From contig JAIBCL010000013.1 of assembly GCA_019694165.1 (NCBI GenBank), positions 62,001 through 126,000 of the forward strand: a stretch of DNA of 64,000 nucleotides. Direction: 5' to 3'. The notes beneath the pieces were generated by a model that saw only the letters and a list, made by a program, of their open reading frames with translations, was not told the DNA's origin and ran no database searches. The translations under genes and the position numbers were made by a program. Below, piece by piece: positions 50,253-59,681 of the stretch. Every line of letters begins with the position of its first letter. Position 1 is the stretch's first letter. This DNA is from Verrucomicrobiaceae bacterium (GTDB taxonomy: Bacteria > Verrucomicrobiota > Verrucomicrobiia > Verrucomicrobiales > Verrucomicrobiaceae).

Positions 50253-52295
50253 TCACGCCCCTTCCGGCAGCGGCACGTAGGGCGACTCACGCAGCTCGGA
50301 CTTCTTCGAGCCGCCGAGCAGCAGCAGCCACTCCCGCAGGCAGCCGAGAAAGATGACGGCCACAGCCAGCAGGAAGAAACCGGTGACGACGGCATCGACC
50401 TGAAAATTGAACTTCTGCGCGGCCCACTCGTGCATTTCCTTCGCGCTGCCGCCGGCGGCGAGCTTGGCGGCGTAGAACTTCGCGCCGGCGACGAAGCCCA
50501 TCTTGGGATTGGCATCGAAGAGCTTGATCCAGCCCGCGCTGAAGGTGGCGGACATCAGAAACACGAGCGGCACCAGGGTGACGCCGAGGAAGCGCGCACG
50601 GCCCATCTTGATGAGCACCGTGGTGCCGAGGCAGAAGGCGATGACGGCGAGCAACTGGTTCGCGATGCCGAAGAGCGGCCAGAGCGTGTTGATGCCGCCG
50701 AGCGGATCGACCACGCCTTGATACAGGAAGTAGCCCCACGCTGCGACGAGCACCGCGCTGGCAAAGACGTTCGCCGGCAGGCTGCGCGTATCACCCAGCG
50801 GCCGCCAGATGCCGCCCATGAAGTCCTGCAGAATGAAGCGTCCCACGCGGGTGCCGGCATCGATGGTCGTCAAGATGAACAAGGCCTCGAACATGATGGC
50901 AAAGTGGTACCAGAAGGCCATGAGGCCGGAGCCGAAGGCCTTCGCAAACATGTGCGCCATGCCCACGGCGAAAGTGGGCGCTCCGCCCGCGCGGCCGAAC
51001 ATCGACTTTTCACCGATGCCGGCGGCCAGATCATTCATGCCATCGACGGTGACAGGAAAGCCGGCGGCAGAGACTGCGGCGACGACCTGGTCGGGCGGCA
51101 TGGTCTTGTTGATGCCGGCGTTGATCGCGAAGTACTCGCCGGGCTGGAGGGCGCAGGCGGCGATCAATGCCATGAGCGCGACGAGCATCTCGGTGATCAT
51201 CGCGCCGTAGGCCACGCTGCGGATGGCATCCTCGCTGTCGATCAGCTTCGGCGTCGTGCCGCTGGAAATGAGGGCGTGGAAACCGGAGATGGCGCCGCAG
51301 GCGATGGTGATGAAGACGAAGGGGAAGACAGTGCCCGCGAACACCATGCCGGTGCCGTCGATGAACTTCGTGAGCTTTGGCATGTGCAGTTCGGGCGCGA
51401 CAAATATCACCGCCACCGCGAGCACGGCCACCGTGCCGATTTTCATGAAGGTGCTGAGGTAGTCGCGCGGAGCGAGCAGCATCCACACGGGCAGCACCGA
51501 AGCGGCAAAGCCGTAAATCATGATCGCCCAGGCGAGCCATTCGCCTTTGTAATCGAACCAGTGCTCGACTCCCCAGTCCTTCAAATGGCTGCCGGCCCAC
51601 ACGCTCACGAGGAGGCCGATGACGCCGAAGACGGTGATGTCACGCACGCTGACTCTGAAGATGGTGTGGCCCACGCCCATGACAAGCGCCAGCGGGATCG
51701 TCATCGCGATGGTGAAGAGGCCCCACGGGCTCTCCGCCAGCGCCTTGACCACCACGAGGCCGAGCACGGCGAGGAGGATGGTCATGATCGTGAGCACCGA
51801 GACCATCGCCACCAGGCCGACGAGCGGATTCACCTCCTCCTTGAGCATCTGGCCCACCGACTTCCCGCCGCGACGGATGGAGCAGAACATCACGATGGCA
51901 TCATGCACGCCACCGCCGAGCGTGGCGCCGATGAGGATCCACAGCATCCCCGGCAGATAACCGAACTGCGCGGCGAGCACCGGCCCCACGAGCGGCCCAG
52001 GCCCCGCGATGGCTGCAAAGTGGTGGCCGAAGACGACCCAGCGGTTCGTCGGCACGAAGTCCTTGTTGTCACGATGAGTGACCGAGGGCGGCGCGCGGTG
52101 CGAGTCGAGCACGAGCACCTTGGTCATCAGCCACTTGCTGTAAAAGCGGTAGGCCACCGCAAAGGAGCACAGGCCGGCGACCACCAGCCACAGCGCATTG
52201 ATCGTCTCGCCTTTGTGAAGCGCGGAGACGGCGACGGAGGCCGCGCCGAGCGCGGAGATGGCGAGCCAGAGAAGGGTGCGAAGCAGGGTGGACAT
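50253..52295 (-). CDS. cstA: carbon starvation protein A family peptide/pyruvate transporter
   Basis: This protein is 680 residues with about 16 hydrophobic helices. CstA marks are NKDFVPTNRWVVFGHHFAAI, AGPGPLVGPVLAAQFGYLPG, GGGVHDAIVMFCSIRRGGKS and ITIACGAISGFHALISSGTT. The family imports peptides or pyruvate under carbon limitation. The upstream 195 bp to the next gene (52296-52490) shows nothing recognisable. Confidence 0.92.
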   Translation of the reverse strand: MSTLLRTLLWLAISALGAASVAVSALHKGETINALWLVVAGLCSFAVAYRFYSKWLMTKVLVLDSHRAPPSVTHRDNKDFVPTNRWVVFGHHFAAIAGPGPLVGPVLAAQFGYLPGMLWILIGATLGGGVHDAIVMFCSIRRGGKSVGQMLKEEVNPLVGLVAMVSVLTIMTILLAVLGLVVVKALAESPWGLFTIAMTIPLALVMGVGHTIFRVSVRDITVFGVIGLLVSVWAGSHLKDWGVEHWFDYKGEWLAWAIMIYGFAASVLPVWMLLAPRDYLSTFMKIGTVAVLAVAVIFVAPELHMPKLTKFIDGTGMVFAGTVFPFVFITIACGAISGFHALISSGTTPKLIDSEDAIRSVAYGAMITEMLVALMALIAACALQPGEYFAINAGINKTMPPDQVVAAVSAAGFPVTVDGMNDLAAGIGEKSMFGRAGGAPTFAVGMAHMFAKAFGSGLMAFWYHFAIMFEALFILTTIDAGTRVGRFILQDFMGGIWRPLGDTRSLPANVFASAVLVAAWGYFLYQGVVDPLGGINTLWPLFGIANQLLAVIAFCLGTTVLIKMGRARFLGVTLVPLVFLMSATFSAGWIKLFDANPKMGFVAGAKFYAAKLAAGGSAKEMHEWAAQKFNFQVDAVVTGFFLLAVAVIFLGCLREWLLLLGGSKKSELRESPYVPLPEGA

Positions 52296-52490
52296 GGGCG
52301 GCGACAGTAATCAGGCGGTGGAAAAATGCGTCAAGAATTTCGGCTCAGGCGGGCGCCCCGCCCACCTGCCCCGCGAAATCAGCTTCGGCACCTTCCCTTG
52401 CCGGATGTGGGCGCGAAGGCGTGCGCCCGAATCATCCCGGCAGGCGATCTGTGCGCTCTGAGTCCGCGCCATTGATCCCGACGACACCCT

Positions 52491-53378
52491 TCACTTCGCC
52501 AGCATCCGCTGCATCCGCTTGCGGAAGGCGGAGGCACGCTTCTCATCGCCGAGAGACTCCAGCAGCGCGATGTAGTCGAGCCCGACGGCCTCGTAACTGG
52601 CCGCCTCGTCCTCGATGTGTGATTCTAGGATGCTCAGGCCCAGTTCGTAGTGCTCGAGCGCGGAGTCGTTGTTGCCGAGGTCGTGGCAGGTGGACGCCAG
52701 ATTCGAGTGCGTCTGCGCCACGTCTGGATGATCCGGCCCGAGGAGGCGGGTGCGGATTTCAAGCGCCTCCTCGAGCATCTCGCGCCCCTGCTCGGGAAAT
52801 CCGGCGGCGTAGTACAGGCTGCCGAGATTGTTGAAGAGCGTGGCGGTGAACTCGGACTCGTGACCGTGCCGCTGCTCGAGGATTTCCAGCCCGCGCAGGT
52901 AGTGCTGCTCGGAGAGCGCGTACTTCCCCAGCCCCTTGTAAATCATCGCCAGATTGTTCCGCAACTGCGCGGTCACGTCCTCGTCGGGCGGGTCCATCGC
53001 TTCATAGTCGTCGATCGCCTGCTCGTAATACGGCACTGCGGCGGCCTCCCGCTGGCTGAAGTCCAGCAGCGTCGCGAGCCGCGCCCGGACCTCACCGCGC
53101 TTCGCGGGTGACAGCTCCACCTTCGTCAGCAGATCGACCGCCTCGCGATACCGCTTCTCGGCCCGGTCGGTCTCGTTCATCTCGCGATGCACGTCACCGA
53201 GGGACTCCAGCGCCTTGATGAGCACCGGCAGGCGGGACGCATCCTCCTCCGCAGCCTGCCTCGCCGCAGCCAGCCCTGTCGTCGCCACGCGCAGCGCCTC
53301 CTCGAGTTTTCCCTCCTTCAACAACCCGGCGGCATGGTCCTCCTCGATGGCGGTGATGTGTTGTTGTCGCGCAGGCAT
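52491..53378 (-). CDS. TPR (kinesin light chain-like) repeat protein
   Basis: This 295-residue protein, without signal peptide, contains about six TPR units, for example LPVLIKALESLGDVHREMNE, AQLRNNLAMIYKGLGKYALS, FTATLFNNLGSLYYAAGFPE and VAQTHSNLASTCHDLGNNDS, of the TPR_12/kinesin light chain type. It is a cytoplasmic protein-interaction scaffold; no partner can be named. It is transcribed away from the alpha/beta hydrolase gene, and the 216-bp gap shows only a GC-rich hairpin. Confidence 0.8.
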   Translation of the reverse strand: MPARQQHITAIEEDHAAGLLKEGKLEEALRVATTGLAAARQAAEEDASRLPVLIKALESLGDVHREMNETDRAEKRYREAVDLLTKVELSPAKRGEVRARLATLLDFSQREAAAVPYYEQAIDDYEAMDPPDEDVTAQLRNNLAMIYKGLGKYALSEQHYLRGLEILEQRHGHESEFTATLFNNLGSLYYAAGFPEQGREMLEEALEIRTRLLGPDHPDVAQTHSNLASTCHDLGNNDSALEHYELGLSILESHIEDEAASYEAVGLDYIALLESLGDEKRASAFRKRMQRMLAK

Positions 53379-53594
53379 GGACCGTGATGATGCAGAAGAT
53401 TTTCTCGCGGGAGAATCGCGACGGCTACATCATCGCAGCCGCTCCTTCTCCGCAAGTGGAATCCGGCGCACGACGCCAAATCCATGCCGGCTTCGAAACC
53501 GCAGCGAAGGGACATGCGGGCCGCCCGGGCAGCCCGCCGGTGTTTTCCAATGCGGCTGGAAGACACTTCCCGCCTCGTCGTTTGAGTGATTCCC

Positions 53595-54596
53595 ATGAAA
53601 CATCAGCCTTTCGCTCTTCTTCTCAGCATCGGCGCACTCGCGGTGCCGTGTGCCTCCGCGCAAAGCCCTTCCGCCCCGGCGAGGCCCGCCGCTGCCGCCG
53701 CTCCAGCCCTGAAGAAACCAGCGGAGTACCCGATCAAGCCGACGATCGCTGATGTGCCATATGGTCCGCATCCGAAGCAGCGGCTCGACTTTTGGAGGGC
53801 TGAGTCGTCGAAACCCGCGCCGCTGCTCTTCTTCATCCACGGCGGCGGCTGGATGGCCGGCAATCGCATGGTCGTCAGCGGCTTGGTGAAGCCGATGCTC
53901 GACGCCGGCATCTCGGTCGTGTCCATCGAGTATCGCTTCGTCGCCGAAGCCACCACGGACAATGTGGTGCCGCCGGTGAAGGGCCCGCTCACCGATGCTG
54001 CGCGTGCGCTTCAGTTCGTCCGCAGCAAGGCCGCCGCGTGGAACATCGACAAGGAACGCATCGGCGCCTCCGGTGGCTCCGCGGGCGCGTGCTCCAGCCT
54101 GTGGCTCGCCTTCCACGACGACCTCGCCGATGCAAGGAGCAGCGATCCGATTGCACGCGAATCGACACGGCTCTGGTGCGCCGCCGTCGATGGCGCGCAG
54201 ACCACGCTCGATCCGAAGCAAATGCGCGAGTGGACGCCGAACAGCCAGTATGGCGGTCATGCATTTGGATTCACCGGCGACGCGAAGACGAAGCTCTCGC
54301 AGTTCGACGAATTCTACAACAAGCGGGACACCATCCTGCCATGGATCGCCGAGTACTCGCCGTATGCGCTGGTGACGAAGGACGATCCGCCGATCTACAT
54401 GAACTACGGCACGCCGCCCGCGCCCGGCCAGGTGCAGAAGGATCCGACGCACACCTCGAACTTCGGCGTGAAGCTGCAGGAGCACTGCAAGGAAGCCGGT
54501 GTGTCTTGTGAGCTGCACTATCCCGGTGCTCCAGACTCGCCGCACGCTTCGTCAAAGGACTTCCTCATTGAGAAGCTCAAAGCCCAGAAGCCTTGA
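53595..54596 (+). CDS. secreted alpha/beta hydrolase (esterase/lipase type)
   Basis: From ATG 53595 the protein is 333 residues. A signal peptide (KHQPFALLLSIGALAVPCAS) is followed by an Ala/Pro-rich linker. The hydrolase core shows LLFFIHGGGWMAGN (oxyanion HGGGW), VVSIEYRFV, the nucleophile elbow IGASGGSAGACSS (G-x-S-x-G with the serine of GGSAG) and ELHYPGAPDSPHASS with a late His. It is a carboxylesterase/acetyl-xylan-esterase-like enzyme; in PVC bacteria such proteins often serve polysaccharide deacetylation. Start GTG 53586 is possible. Confidence 0.8.
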   Translation: MKHQPFALLLSIGALAVPCASAQSPSAPARPAAAAAPALKKPAEYPIKPTIADVPYGPHPKQRLDFWRAESSKPAPLLFFIHGGGWMAGNRMVVSGLVKPMLDAGISVVSIEYRFVAEATTDNVVPPVKGPLTDAARALQFVRSKAAAWNIDKERIGASGGSAGACSSLWLAFHDDLADARSSDPIARESTRLWCAAVDGAQTTLDPKQMREWTPNSQYGGHAFGFTGDAKTKLSQFDEFYNKRDTILPWIAEYSPYALVTKDDPPIYMNYGTPPAPGQVQKDPTHTSNFGVKLQEHCKEAGVSCELHYPGAPDSPHASSKDFLIEKLKAQKP

Positions 54597-54800
54597 GGCA
54601 CGCGGCACGGCAGCGCAACCCAGGCAGCAGAGTCCCTGCGTGACTCGTGTCTGCTGTCGTGACCTTCCGCCCCTCATGCCTCGGTCCTCTCTCTCCCATC
54701 ACACGGGTCACAAGTTGCCCCAACTGCTTGAGTGACGCGGCGTTTCCTCCTTGCACCACTCCGTGCCCGCTGCCTATTCACGTACACTCTCGATCCTCCT

Positions 54801-57662
54801 ATGAGCGTCCCGGACCAAACTCCCCCCTCACCGGCTTCAGACGAACCAACGCCGGCCGGTTACCAGCGCACGACAGGCGGCAAGCTCCAATGGCAGCCGC
54901 CCCCCGTGGAGAAACTCCAGTCCATGCTCTCCGGCTACGAAGTGCTGGCTCTCGTCGGTCACGGTGGCATGGGCGCGGTGTATCGCGCGCGGCAGACTTC
55001 GCTGGACCGTCTGGTGGCCGTCAAGATCCTGCCGCCCGAGGCCGCGCAGGATGATCCCACCTTCGCCGCCCGGTTCAAAAACGAGGCGCGCACGCTGGCG
55101 AAGCTCAATCACTCCGGCATCGTCCATGTGCATGACTTTGGAGAGACGGGCGACGGGCAGCTCTACATCGTGATGGAGTTCGTGGAGGGCACGGACGTGC
55201 ACCGGATGCTCGCCGACCACGGAGTGCTCACGCCGGAGTATGCGCTGCCCATCGCAGCGCGCGTGTGCGATGCGCTGCACTACGCGCACACTCACGGCGT
55301 CATCCACCGCGACATCAAGCCGGCGAACATCATGCTCACCACCGAGGGGCATGTGAAGGTGGCCGACTTCGGCCTCGCGCGGCACGATGACCCGTCCACA
55401 TCCGCGCTCACCCAGACAAACATCAGCATGGGCACGCCCGATTACGCCGCGCCCGAGGCGCTCGTGATCGGCGGCACGGTGGATCATCGCGCGGATCTTT
55501 ACGCGCTCGGCGTCATGCTCCACCACATGCTCGTGGGCGAGGTGCCGCGCGGTGCGTTCGATCCGCCGAGCAAGCGCAATGCCGCGCTCGATCCGCGCAT
55601 CGACGCGATCGTGCTGCGCGCCATGAGGCAAAACCCCGCCGAGCGCTACCAGAGCGCCGCGGAGATGCGCGCCGATCTCGATGCCGTGATCTCCGGCCCG
55701 CAGCCGCGGCCCGCCGCAGACAATGCAGTTCCTGCTCAGGCGCAAACCCGCACGGCCTCGCAACCAGGCTCCGGCAAGACCGCCGGCGCGCCAGTGCGCG
55801 CGACAGCGCCGGGTCCTGTGAAAAGCGCGCCAGTGCGGCCCGTGAAGAGCGCGCCCGTCAAGCCGGTGAAAAGTGCGCCGGTGAAGCCGGCGCTGAAGCA
55901 GACCTCCGGCGTGCCGGCGGCCGCGACCGGCGGCGGTGCCCACGGCGAAGCTGCCGCGGCGCCGGCATCGCGCAGTCTCGCGTGGATCGTGCCCACCGGC
56001 ATCTCGGCAGTGGTGATACTTGGCGGCGCATTCTTTCTGCGCGGGCAGCGGCAGAAGGAGATCGCACCCGATGTGGCAGCCGCCGCGCGTGAAACGACGG
56101 CAAAGTCGCAGGACGACGCCACACTGCCGGCCGGCCCGATCAAGATCGCGGATGCAAAGTCCGCAAAGCCGCCCGCGCCGGCAGTTGCCACTGATGGTGC
56201 GGACTTCACCAGCGCCGTCGTTGCCGGCTGCTGGACGCGCGGCAACAAAGAGAGCCACATGCTGCTCCTCGCCGACGGCGGCGTGCGCCTGCTGCGAAAT
56301 GGCAGGGAAGACTTGCGGCAAGATGGGACGCCTTGGTGGAAGAACTGGCGCTGGAAGTTCGACGCCGGAGTGGTCCATCTGCATGACGACGAAGGGAGGG
56401 AAGTGGAGACACTGTCCCTCACCGCACCGGACAAAGGCACGCTTGTCAGACCGTCGAAAGACGAGCGGTTCGCCTCCACGCGCGTGCCGCTCGCCGTGCC
56501 CGGCTTCTGGTGCCCGGTGCGCTTCCCCGCTGACAAGCCGCCGAAGGGCAGGTGGAAAGACGGCGTGCTCACGCTGCCGCGGCGCGAGTCATGCGCGCTG
56601 CCCGCCGCCTGCGCCGCGCGTGATGCCGCCATCCGCGCGCGCGTCACCAACACCAGCGGCGACGGCTCCTTCAAGGGCATCTACTTCAAGCTGCGCAACG
56701 ACAACGCGCTGGGCTTCTTCGACCTCGGCCAGAGCGACATCGTCAGCGTCGGCGCGCAGCCCGACTTCAAGAAAGACCTCATCACCCTCGCTCATTCCGC
56801 GCGCGGCGTGGTGCCGCTGGGCAGGAAGGATTTGCTCGTCGAGTTCGCCGCCATCGGCGACGATCTCATCCTCGCGCTCGAGGGCAAGGTCGTCGCCAGC
56901 GCGAAGACCAACGCCGCCGGCAAAGTGCCCGCCGCCACAGGCAGCCGCGCCAATGCGCCCTTCCTCGCCTCGATCATGTCCGGCTGGGGTGAGGCCTTCT
57001 TCCGCGATCTCGAATTCATGCCGCTCGATGGCATCAGCGCCGACCGCCAGCCCGGCTTCATCAAGCGCGCGCGCGAAGCTGGAGTCCTCGCCGCCGCCCC
57101 CGTTGGAGTCCCGGCTTCAGCCGGTCAGTCGATGGCGCCCGAACTCTCGCAAGCCTCCGCGCCGGCAAAAAGCTCCACGTCTCCCAGTCTCCCCCTCTCC
57201 CCATCTTCCCCGAAGCTCCCCGTCGAACTCGCCGCGCTCCAAAGCCAGTACGCCGCCGCCATCGCCGAGCAGGTGACAACACCGCATGATGCGAGCATGA
57301 AGCAACTCAACGCAGGATTCACCGCCGCGCTCGACCGCGCAGTGAACGCGCGCCAGATGCCCGCCGGAGCGGATACCGCCGACCGGAAGGCCGTCGAAGG
57401 CAGAACCGCGCTGCCTCCGGACACCGACACCACGCCCGACGCGCTCAAGACCCTGCGCGCCACCTACCGCACCAAGGCAGCCGAGTACGACGACGCCCGC
57501 ACCACTGCGCACCTCGGCCTGCTCACGCCCTATGTCGCAAAGCTCAAGCAGCTCGAGGCCGACCTCACCAAAGCCGGCCGCGTCCCCGACGCCGAGACCG
57601 TAAAGAGCTACCGCGAGTCATTGAGCGAGAATCCCTTCGCGCTGCCCGGTGTGAAACGGTGA
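54801..57662 (+). CDS. membrane Ser/Thr protein kinase with extracytoplasmic glucan-binding-like domain and coiled C-terminal module
   Basis: From ATG 54801 the protein is 953 residues. The kinase has all key motifs: GHGGMG (53-58), catalytic Lys in VAVKIL (75), HRDIKPAN (169-176), DFG (189-191) and APE (217-219). A linker with KSAPV(R/K)PV repeats (about 335-365) leads to a single transmembrane helix (about 391-412). The extracytoplasmic part has a LamG/DUF1080-like beta domain (about 560-750), then a proline/serine linker containing a dispersed repeat (57102-57130). The last about 150 residues, ELAALQSQYAAAIAEQ to AETVKSYRESL, are homologous to the N-terminal module of the three downstream LRR-like proteins. 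It likely signals from an external ligand to cytoplasmic substrates and may interact with those proteins. Confidence 0.85.
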   Translation: MSVPDQTPPSPASDEPTPAGYQRTTGGKLQWQPPPVEKLQSMLSGYEVLALVGHGGMGAVYRARQTSLDRLVAVKILPPEAAQDDPTFAARFKNEARTLAKLNHSGIVHVHDFGETGDGQLYIVMEFVEGTDVHRMLADHGVLTPEYALPIAARVCDALHYAHTHGVIHRDIKPANIMLTTEGHVKVADFGLARHDDPSTSALTQTNISMGTPDYAAPEALVIGGTVDHRADLYALGVMLHHMLVGEVPRGAFDPPSKRNAALDPRIDAIVLRAMRQNPAERYQSAAEMRADLDAVISGPQPRPAADNAVPAQAQTRTASQPGSGKTAGAPVRATAPGPVKSAPVRPVKSAPVKPVKSAPVKPALKQTSGVPAAATGGGAHGEAAAAPASRSLAWIVPTGISAVVILGGAFFLRGQRQKEIAPDVAAAARETTAKSQDDATLPAGPIKIADAKSAKPPAPAVATDGADFTSAVVAGCWTRGNKESHMLLLADGGVRLLRNGREDLRQDGTPWWKNWRWKFDAGVVHLHDDEGREVETLSLTAPDKGTLVRPSKDERFASTRVPLAVPGFWCPVRFPADKPPKGRWKDGVLTLPRRESCALPAACAARDAAIRARVTNTSGDGSFKGIYFKLRNDNALGFFDLGQSDIVSVGAQPDFKKDLITLAHSARGVVPLGRKDLLVEFAAIGDDLILALEGKVVASAKTNAAGKVPAATGSRANAPFLASIMSGWGEAFFRDLEFMPLDGISADRQPGFIKRAREAGVLAAAPVGVPASAGQSMAPELSQASAPAKSSTSPSLPLSPSSPKLPVELAALQSQYAAAIAEQVTTPHDASMKQLNAGFTAALDRAVNARQMPAGADTADRKAVEGRTALPPDTDTTPDALKTLRATYRTKAAEYDDARTTAHLGLLTPYVAKLKQLEADLTKAGRVPDAETVKSYRESLSENPFALPGVKR
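57102..57130. repeat. dispersed repeat copy inside the kinase gene
   Basis: These 29 bases are identical, as reverse complement, to 12747-12775 and similar to 12800-12826 and 12871-12896. In the kinase they encode GVPASAGQS in a low-complexity linker, so the copy does not break the frame. Confidence 0.85.
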
Positions 57663-57690
57663 ACCAGAGTCGCGCCGCCCGCTCCTCTCA

Positions 57691-58944
57691 GTGAAGACGC
57701 TGATCTCCCAACCTCCTCCACACCATCACCTCAAGTACCATGCCCCCCCGCCACACCCAGCACCTTCCTCCTCACAGCCGCGCGCCGTTCTGCTCCACAC
57801 GCGGTCGCTCATCACATTCGTCATTCTGCATTCGTCATTCGGCATTCTCCCCGCCGCCCCGCCTCCGGAGCTGACCGTCTTGCGCAGTCAGTACGAGAAA
57901 GTGCTCGCCGAGCGCGTCACCGCGCCCTTCGATGCGGCGAAGGCTGATCTCGATGCCAAGTTCACTGCCGCGCTCGACCGCATCGCGGATGAAGCGAAGA
58001 AGGAGGGCAAGCTCGATGCCGTGCTCGCCATCCTCGAAGACGAAAGGCGCCTCGCGAACAAGTTCCCGCTGCCCGAGGACGATGACGCCACGCCTGACTC
58101 GCTCAAGAAGCTGCGCGGCATCTACCGCGAGCAGTTGACGAAGCTCGAAGAGCAACGCACGGCGAATCACACCGGCATCCTGCCCGCCTACACCGAAAAG
58201 CTCAAGGCACTCGAAACCACGCTCACAAAAGCGGACCGCATCGACGAGGCAAGGGAGGTGATGTCGTATCGCGAGTCTCTGACGGCACCGGGATCCAGCG
58301 CGAATGAAGCTGCGACAGCCGCGCCAGTTGCCGCCGGCGGCGGGGTGAAACTGGAGAAGCTGCCGCAGCGCGAAGTGGCGGAGTGGGTGCTCAGCGTGGG
58401 CGGGAAACTCGGCCTGATGGAGGGTAAGCGCAGGATCGATGCCTCCACGCTTGAGGAACTGCCAAGAGGCAAGTTCAGCATTGTCCGCATCAAATTGCCG
58501 ACGAACAAGAAACGCCCGTTCACCGATGAAGATCTTGACACACATCTCGGCATCCTGCCCGACCTGCAGGCATTCGTTCTTTTCTACGTTCCCGTAACCG
58601 ATGCGGGCCTGCAGTTTCTACATGCCTGTCCCAAGCTGCAGTTCCTGGAGTCAGACGGGTGCAAGCTGACGGACGCCGTCATCGACATCATTGCATCGAG
58701 GAAGGACATGAACCGGTTCACCATCGCCAACGACGCGGAGTTTCACGGCAAAGGAATCGAAGCGCTTAGGGCACTGCCCATTGGGATGCTAAACTTCAAG
58801 AATACTGCCTTCGGCGACGCGGAGCTGGAGACGCTCAAGAAGTTCAAGTCCTTGACGGAGGTGGTGCTGATCGACACACCCGTCACGGACGAGGCCCTCG
58901 CCGCCTTCAAGAAAGCACGGCCCGATGTGAAGGTGACCCGGTAG
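57691..58944 (+). CDS. coiled-module plus LRR-like protein, paralogue 1, altered N-terminus
   Basis: This 417-residue protein starts at GTG 57691. From PPPELTVLRSQYEKVLAERV it matches paralogues 2 and 3: a helical module (DAAKADLDAKFTAALDRIAD, ILEDERRLANKFPLPEDDDA, LKALETTLTKADRIDEAREV) and then LRR-like repeats (PVTDAGLQFLHACPKL, TPVTDEALAAFKKARPDVKV). The N-terminus is not homologous in frame: a 35-bp deletion relative to paralogue 3 removed the signal peptide core, and the ancestral ATG (57740) is out of frame. The sequence now in frame (LITFVILHSSFGILPAAP) comes from repeat DNA read in another frame. It may be secreted, or the gene may be decaying. Confidence 0.65.
   Translation: MKTLISQPPPHHHLKYHAPPPHPAPSSSQPRAVLLHTRSLITFVILHSSFGILPAAPPPELTVLRSQYEKVLAERVTAPFDAAKADLDAKFTAALDRIADEAKKEGKLDAVLAILEDERRLANKFPLPEDDDATPDSLKKLRGIYREQLTKLEEQRTANHTGILPAYTEKLKALETTLTKADRIDEAREVMSYRESLTAPGSSANEAATAAPVAAGGGVKLEKLPQREVAEWVLSVGGKLGLMEGKRRIDASTLEELPRGKFSIVRIKLPTNKKRPFTDEDLDTHLGILPDLQAFVLFYVPVTDAGLQFLHACPKLQFLESDGCKLTDAVIDIIASRKDMNRFTIANDAEFHGKGIEALRALPIGMLNFKNTAFGDAELETLKKFKSLTEVVLIDTPVTDEALAAFKKARPDVKVTR
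57814..57847. repeat. CATTCGTCATTC-type repeat at paralogue N-termini
   Basis: A run of CATTCGTCATTC / GGCATT units occurs here and at 59693-59724 and 62191-62223, each time just 5' of the PPPEL domain start of a paralogue. It encodes RH-F-IRHLA in paralogues 2 and 3 but is read in a different frame in paralogue 1. Confidence 0.7.
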
Positions 58945-58974
58945 TACAGGCTGCCCTCCGCCATGCACCCGCTC

Positions 58975-59401
58975 TCAGTCCAGCCAGTTCTCCACGCGCA
59001 GGCCGGGAATGTCCTTGAAGTCGCCCACATCGCGCGTGAGCAGAGTCATGTCGTGCGCGAGGCAGATGGCGGCGATCTTGAGGTCCATCTGGCCGTCTTG
59101 AGGAAACGCGCGGCGCAGGCCCGCAAAGATCAATGCCGCATCGTCATCAAACGGCAGCACGCCGAGCTTCACCGCCGCTTCCAGAGAACTCCTGCATCCG
59201 CGCATACACATCGACCTGAGCGGGGCCGGGTGCGCGGCGTTTCAGCAGCGCCATCCAGCCTTGCATCGCCTCCTCCACCACGACGATGCCGACAAACACT
59301 TCGGCGCCGGACGCCTTGATGCGATCACGCAGCCAACGGCCCAATGCCGATGTGAGGCTGACCAGCTCCCGCAGATGATTCGAGTCAATGAGGGCAAACA
59401 T
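58975..59401 (-). pseudogene. vapC: frameshifted VapC-type PIN toxin
   Basis: The 5' part from ATG 59401 reads MFALIDSNHLRELVSLTSAL and VFVGIVVVEEAMQGWMALLK. At about 59187 an extra base shifts the frame, and the rest (LEAAVKLGVLPFDDD, MDLKIAAICLAHDMTLLTRD, FKDIPGLRVENWLD) lies in another frame. The intact paralogue at 61469-61891 shows the uninterrupted order. The acidic PIN residues are present but split between frames, so the toxin is inactive unless frameshifting occurs. Confidence 0.85.
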
Positions 59402-59592
59402 CAGCGCCTCTTGTTCTCGGCCATTCTCCATTCGTCACCCAGTCGGCCCGCCTCACGGAAGAAGGCGTCATCCTTGACTGTTCCAGCCACGGCTTTCCAG
59501 CCTGATTTCGGCAGCGGTCGCGCGCCTGCCGCCGCCCGCCTTGCTCTCACGGTGGCGATCAGTCGCTCGACTGGCTCCGTTTGTGTTTTCAT
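59401..59592 (-). CDS. vapB: VapB-like antitoxin of the frameshifted module
   Basis: This 63-residue protein overlaps the vapC start by one base, as expected for a coupled antitoxin-toxin pair. No DNA-binding motif is evident by eye. The segment GWKAVAGTVKDDAFFREAGR LGDEWR corresponds to GTWREAIGFAKDDDLFCEAM in the paralogous antitoxin at 61897-62091 and probably wraps the toxin. It remains intact although its toxin frame is broken. Confidence 0.65.
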   Translation of the reverse strand: MKTQTEPVERLIATVRARRAAAGARPLPKSGWKAVAGTVKDDAFFREAGRLGDEWRMAENKRR

Positions 59593-59681
59593 GCCGGCAT
59601 CCTAACCTTCGGCCAGCATACAGCCATCAAACTTTCCCGCTTTTCTCAGCCTCCTCCACCAACACCTCACACTCCAAGCCC

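Noticed and set aside
53515-53550. GC-rich hairpin with a following GTTTT in the TPR/hydrolase gap as terminator
   Set aside because: It lies between divergent gene starts, so no upstream transcript needs to end there, and the T-run is short.
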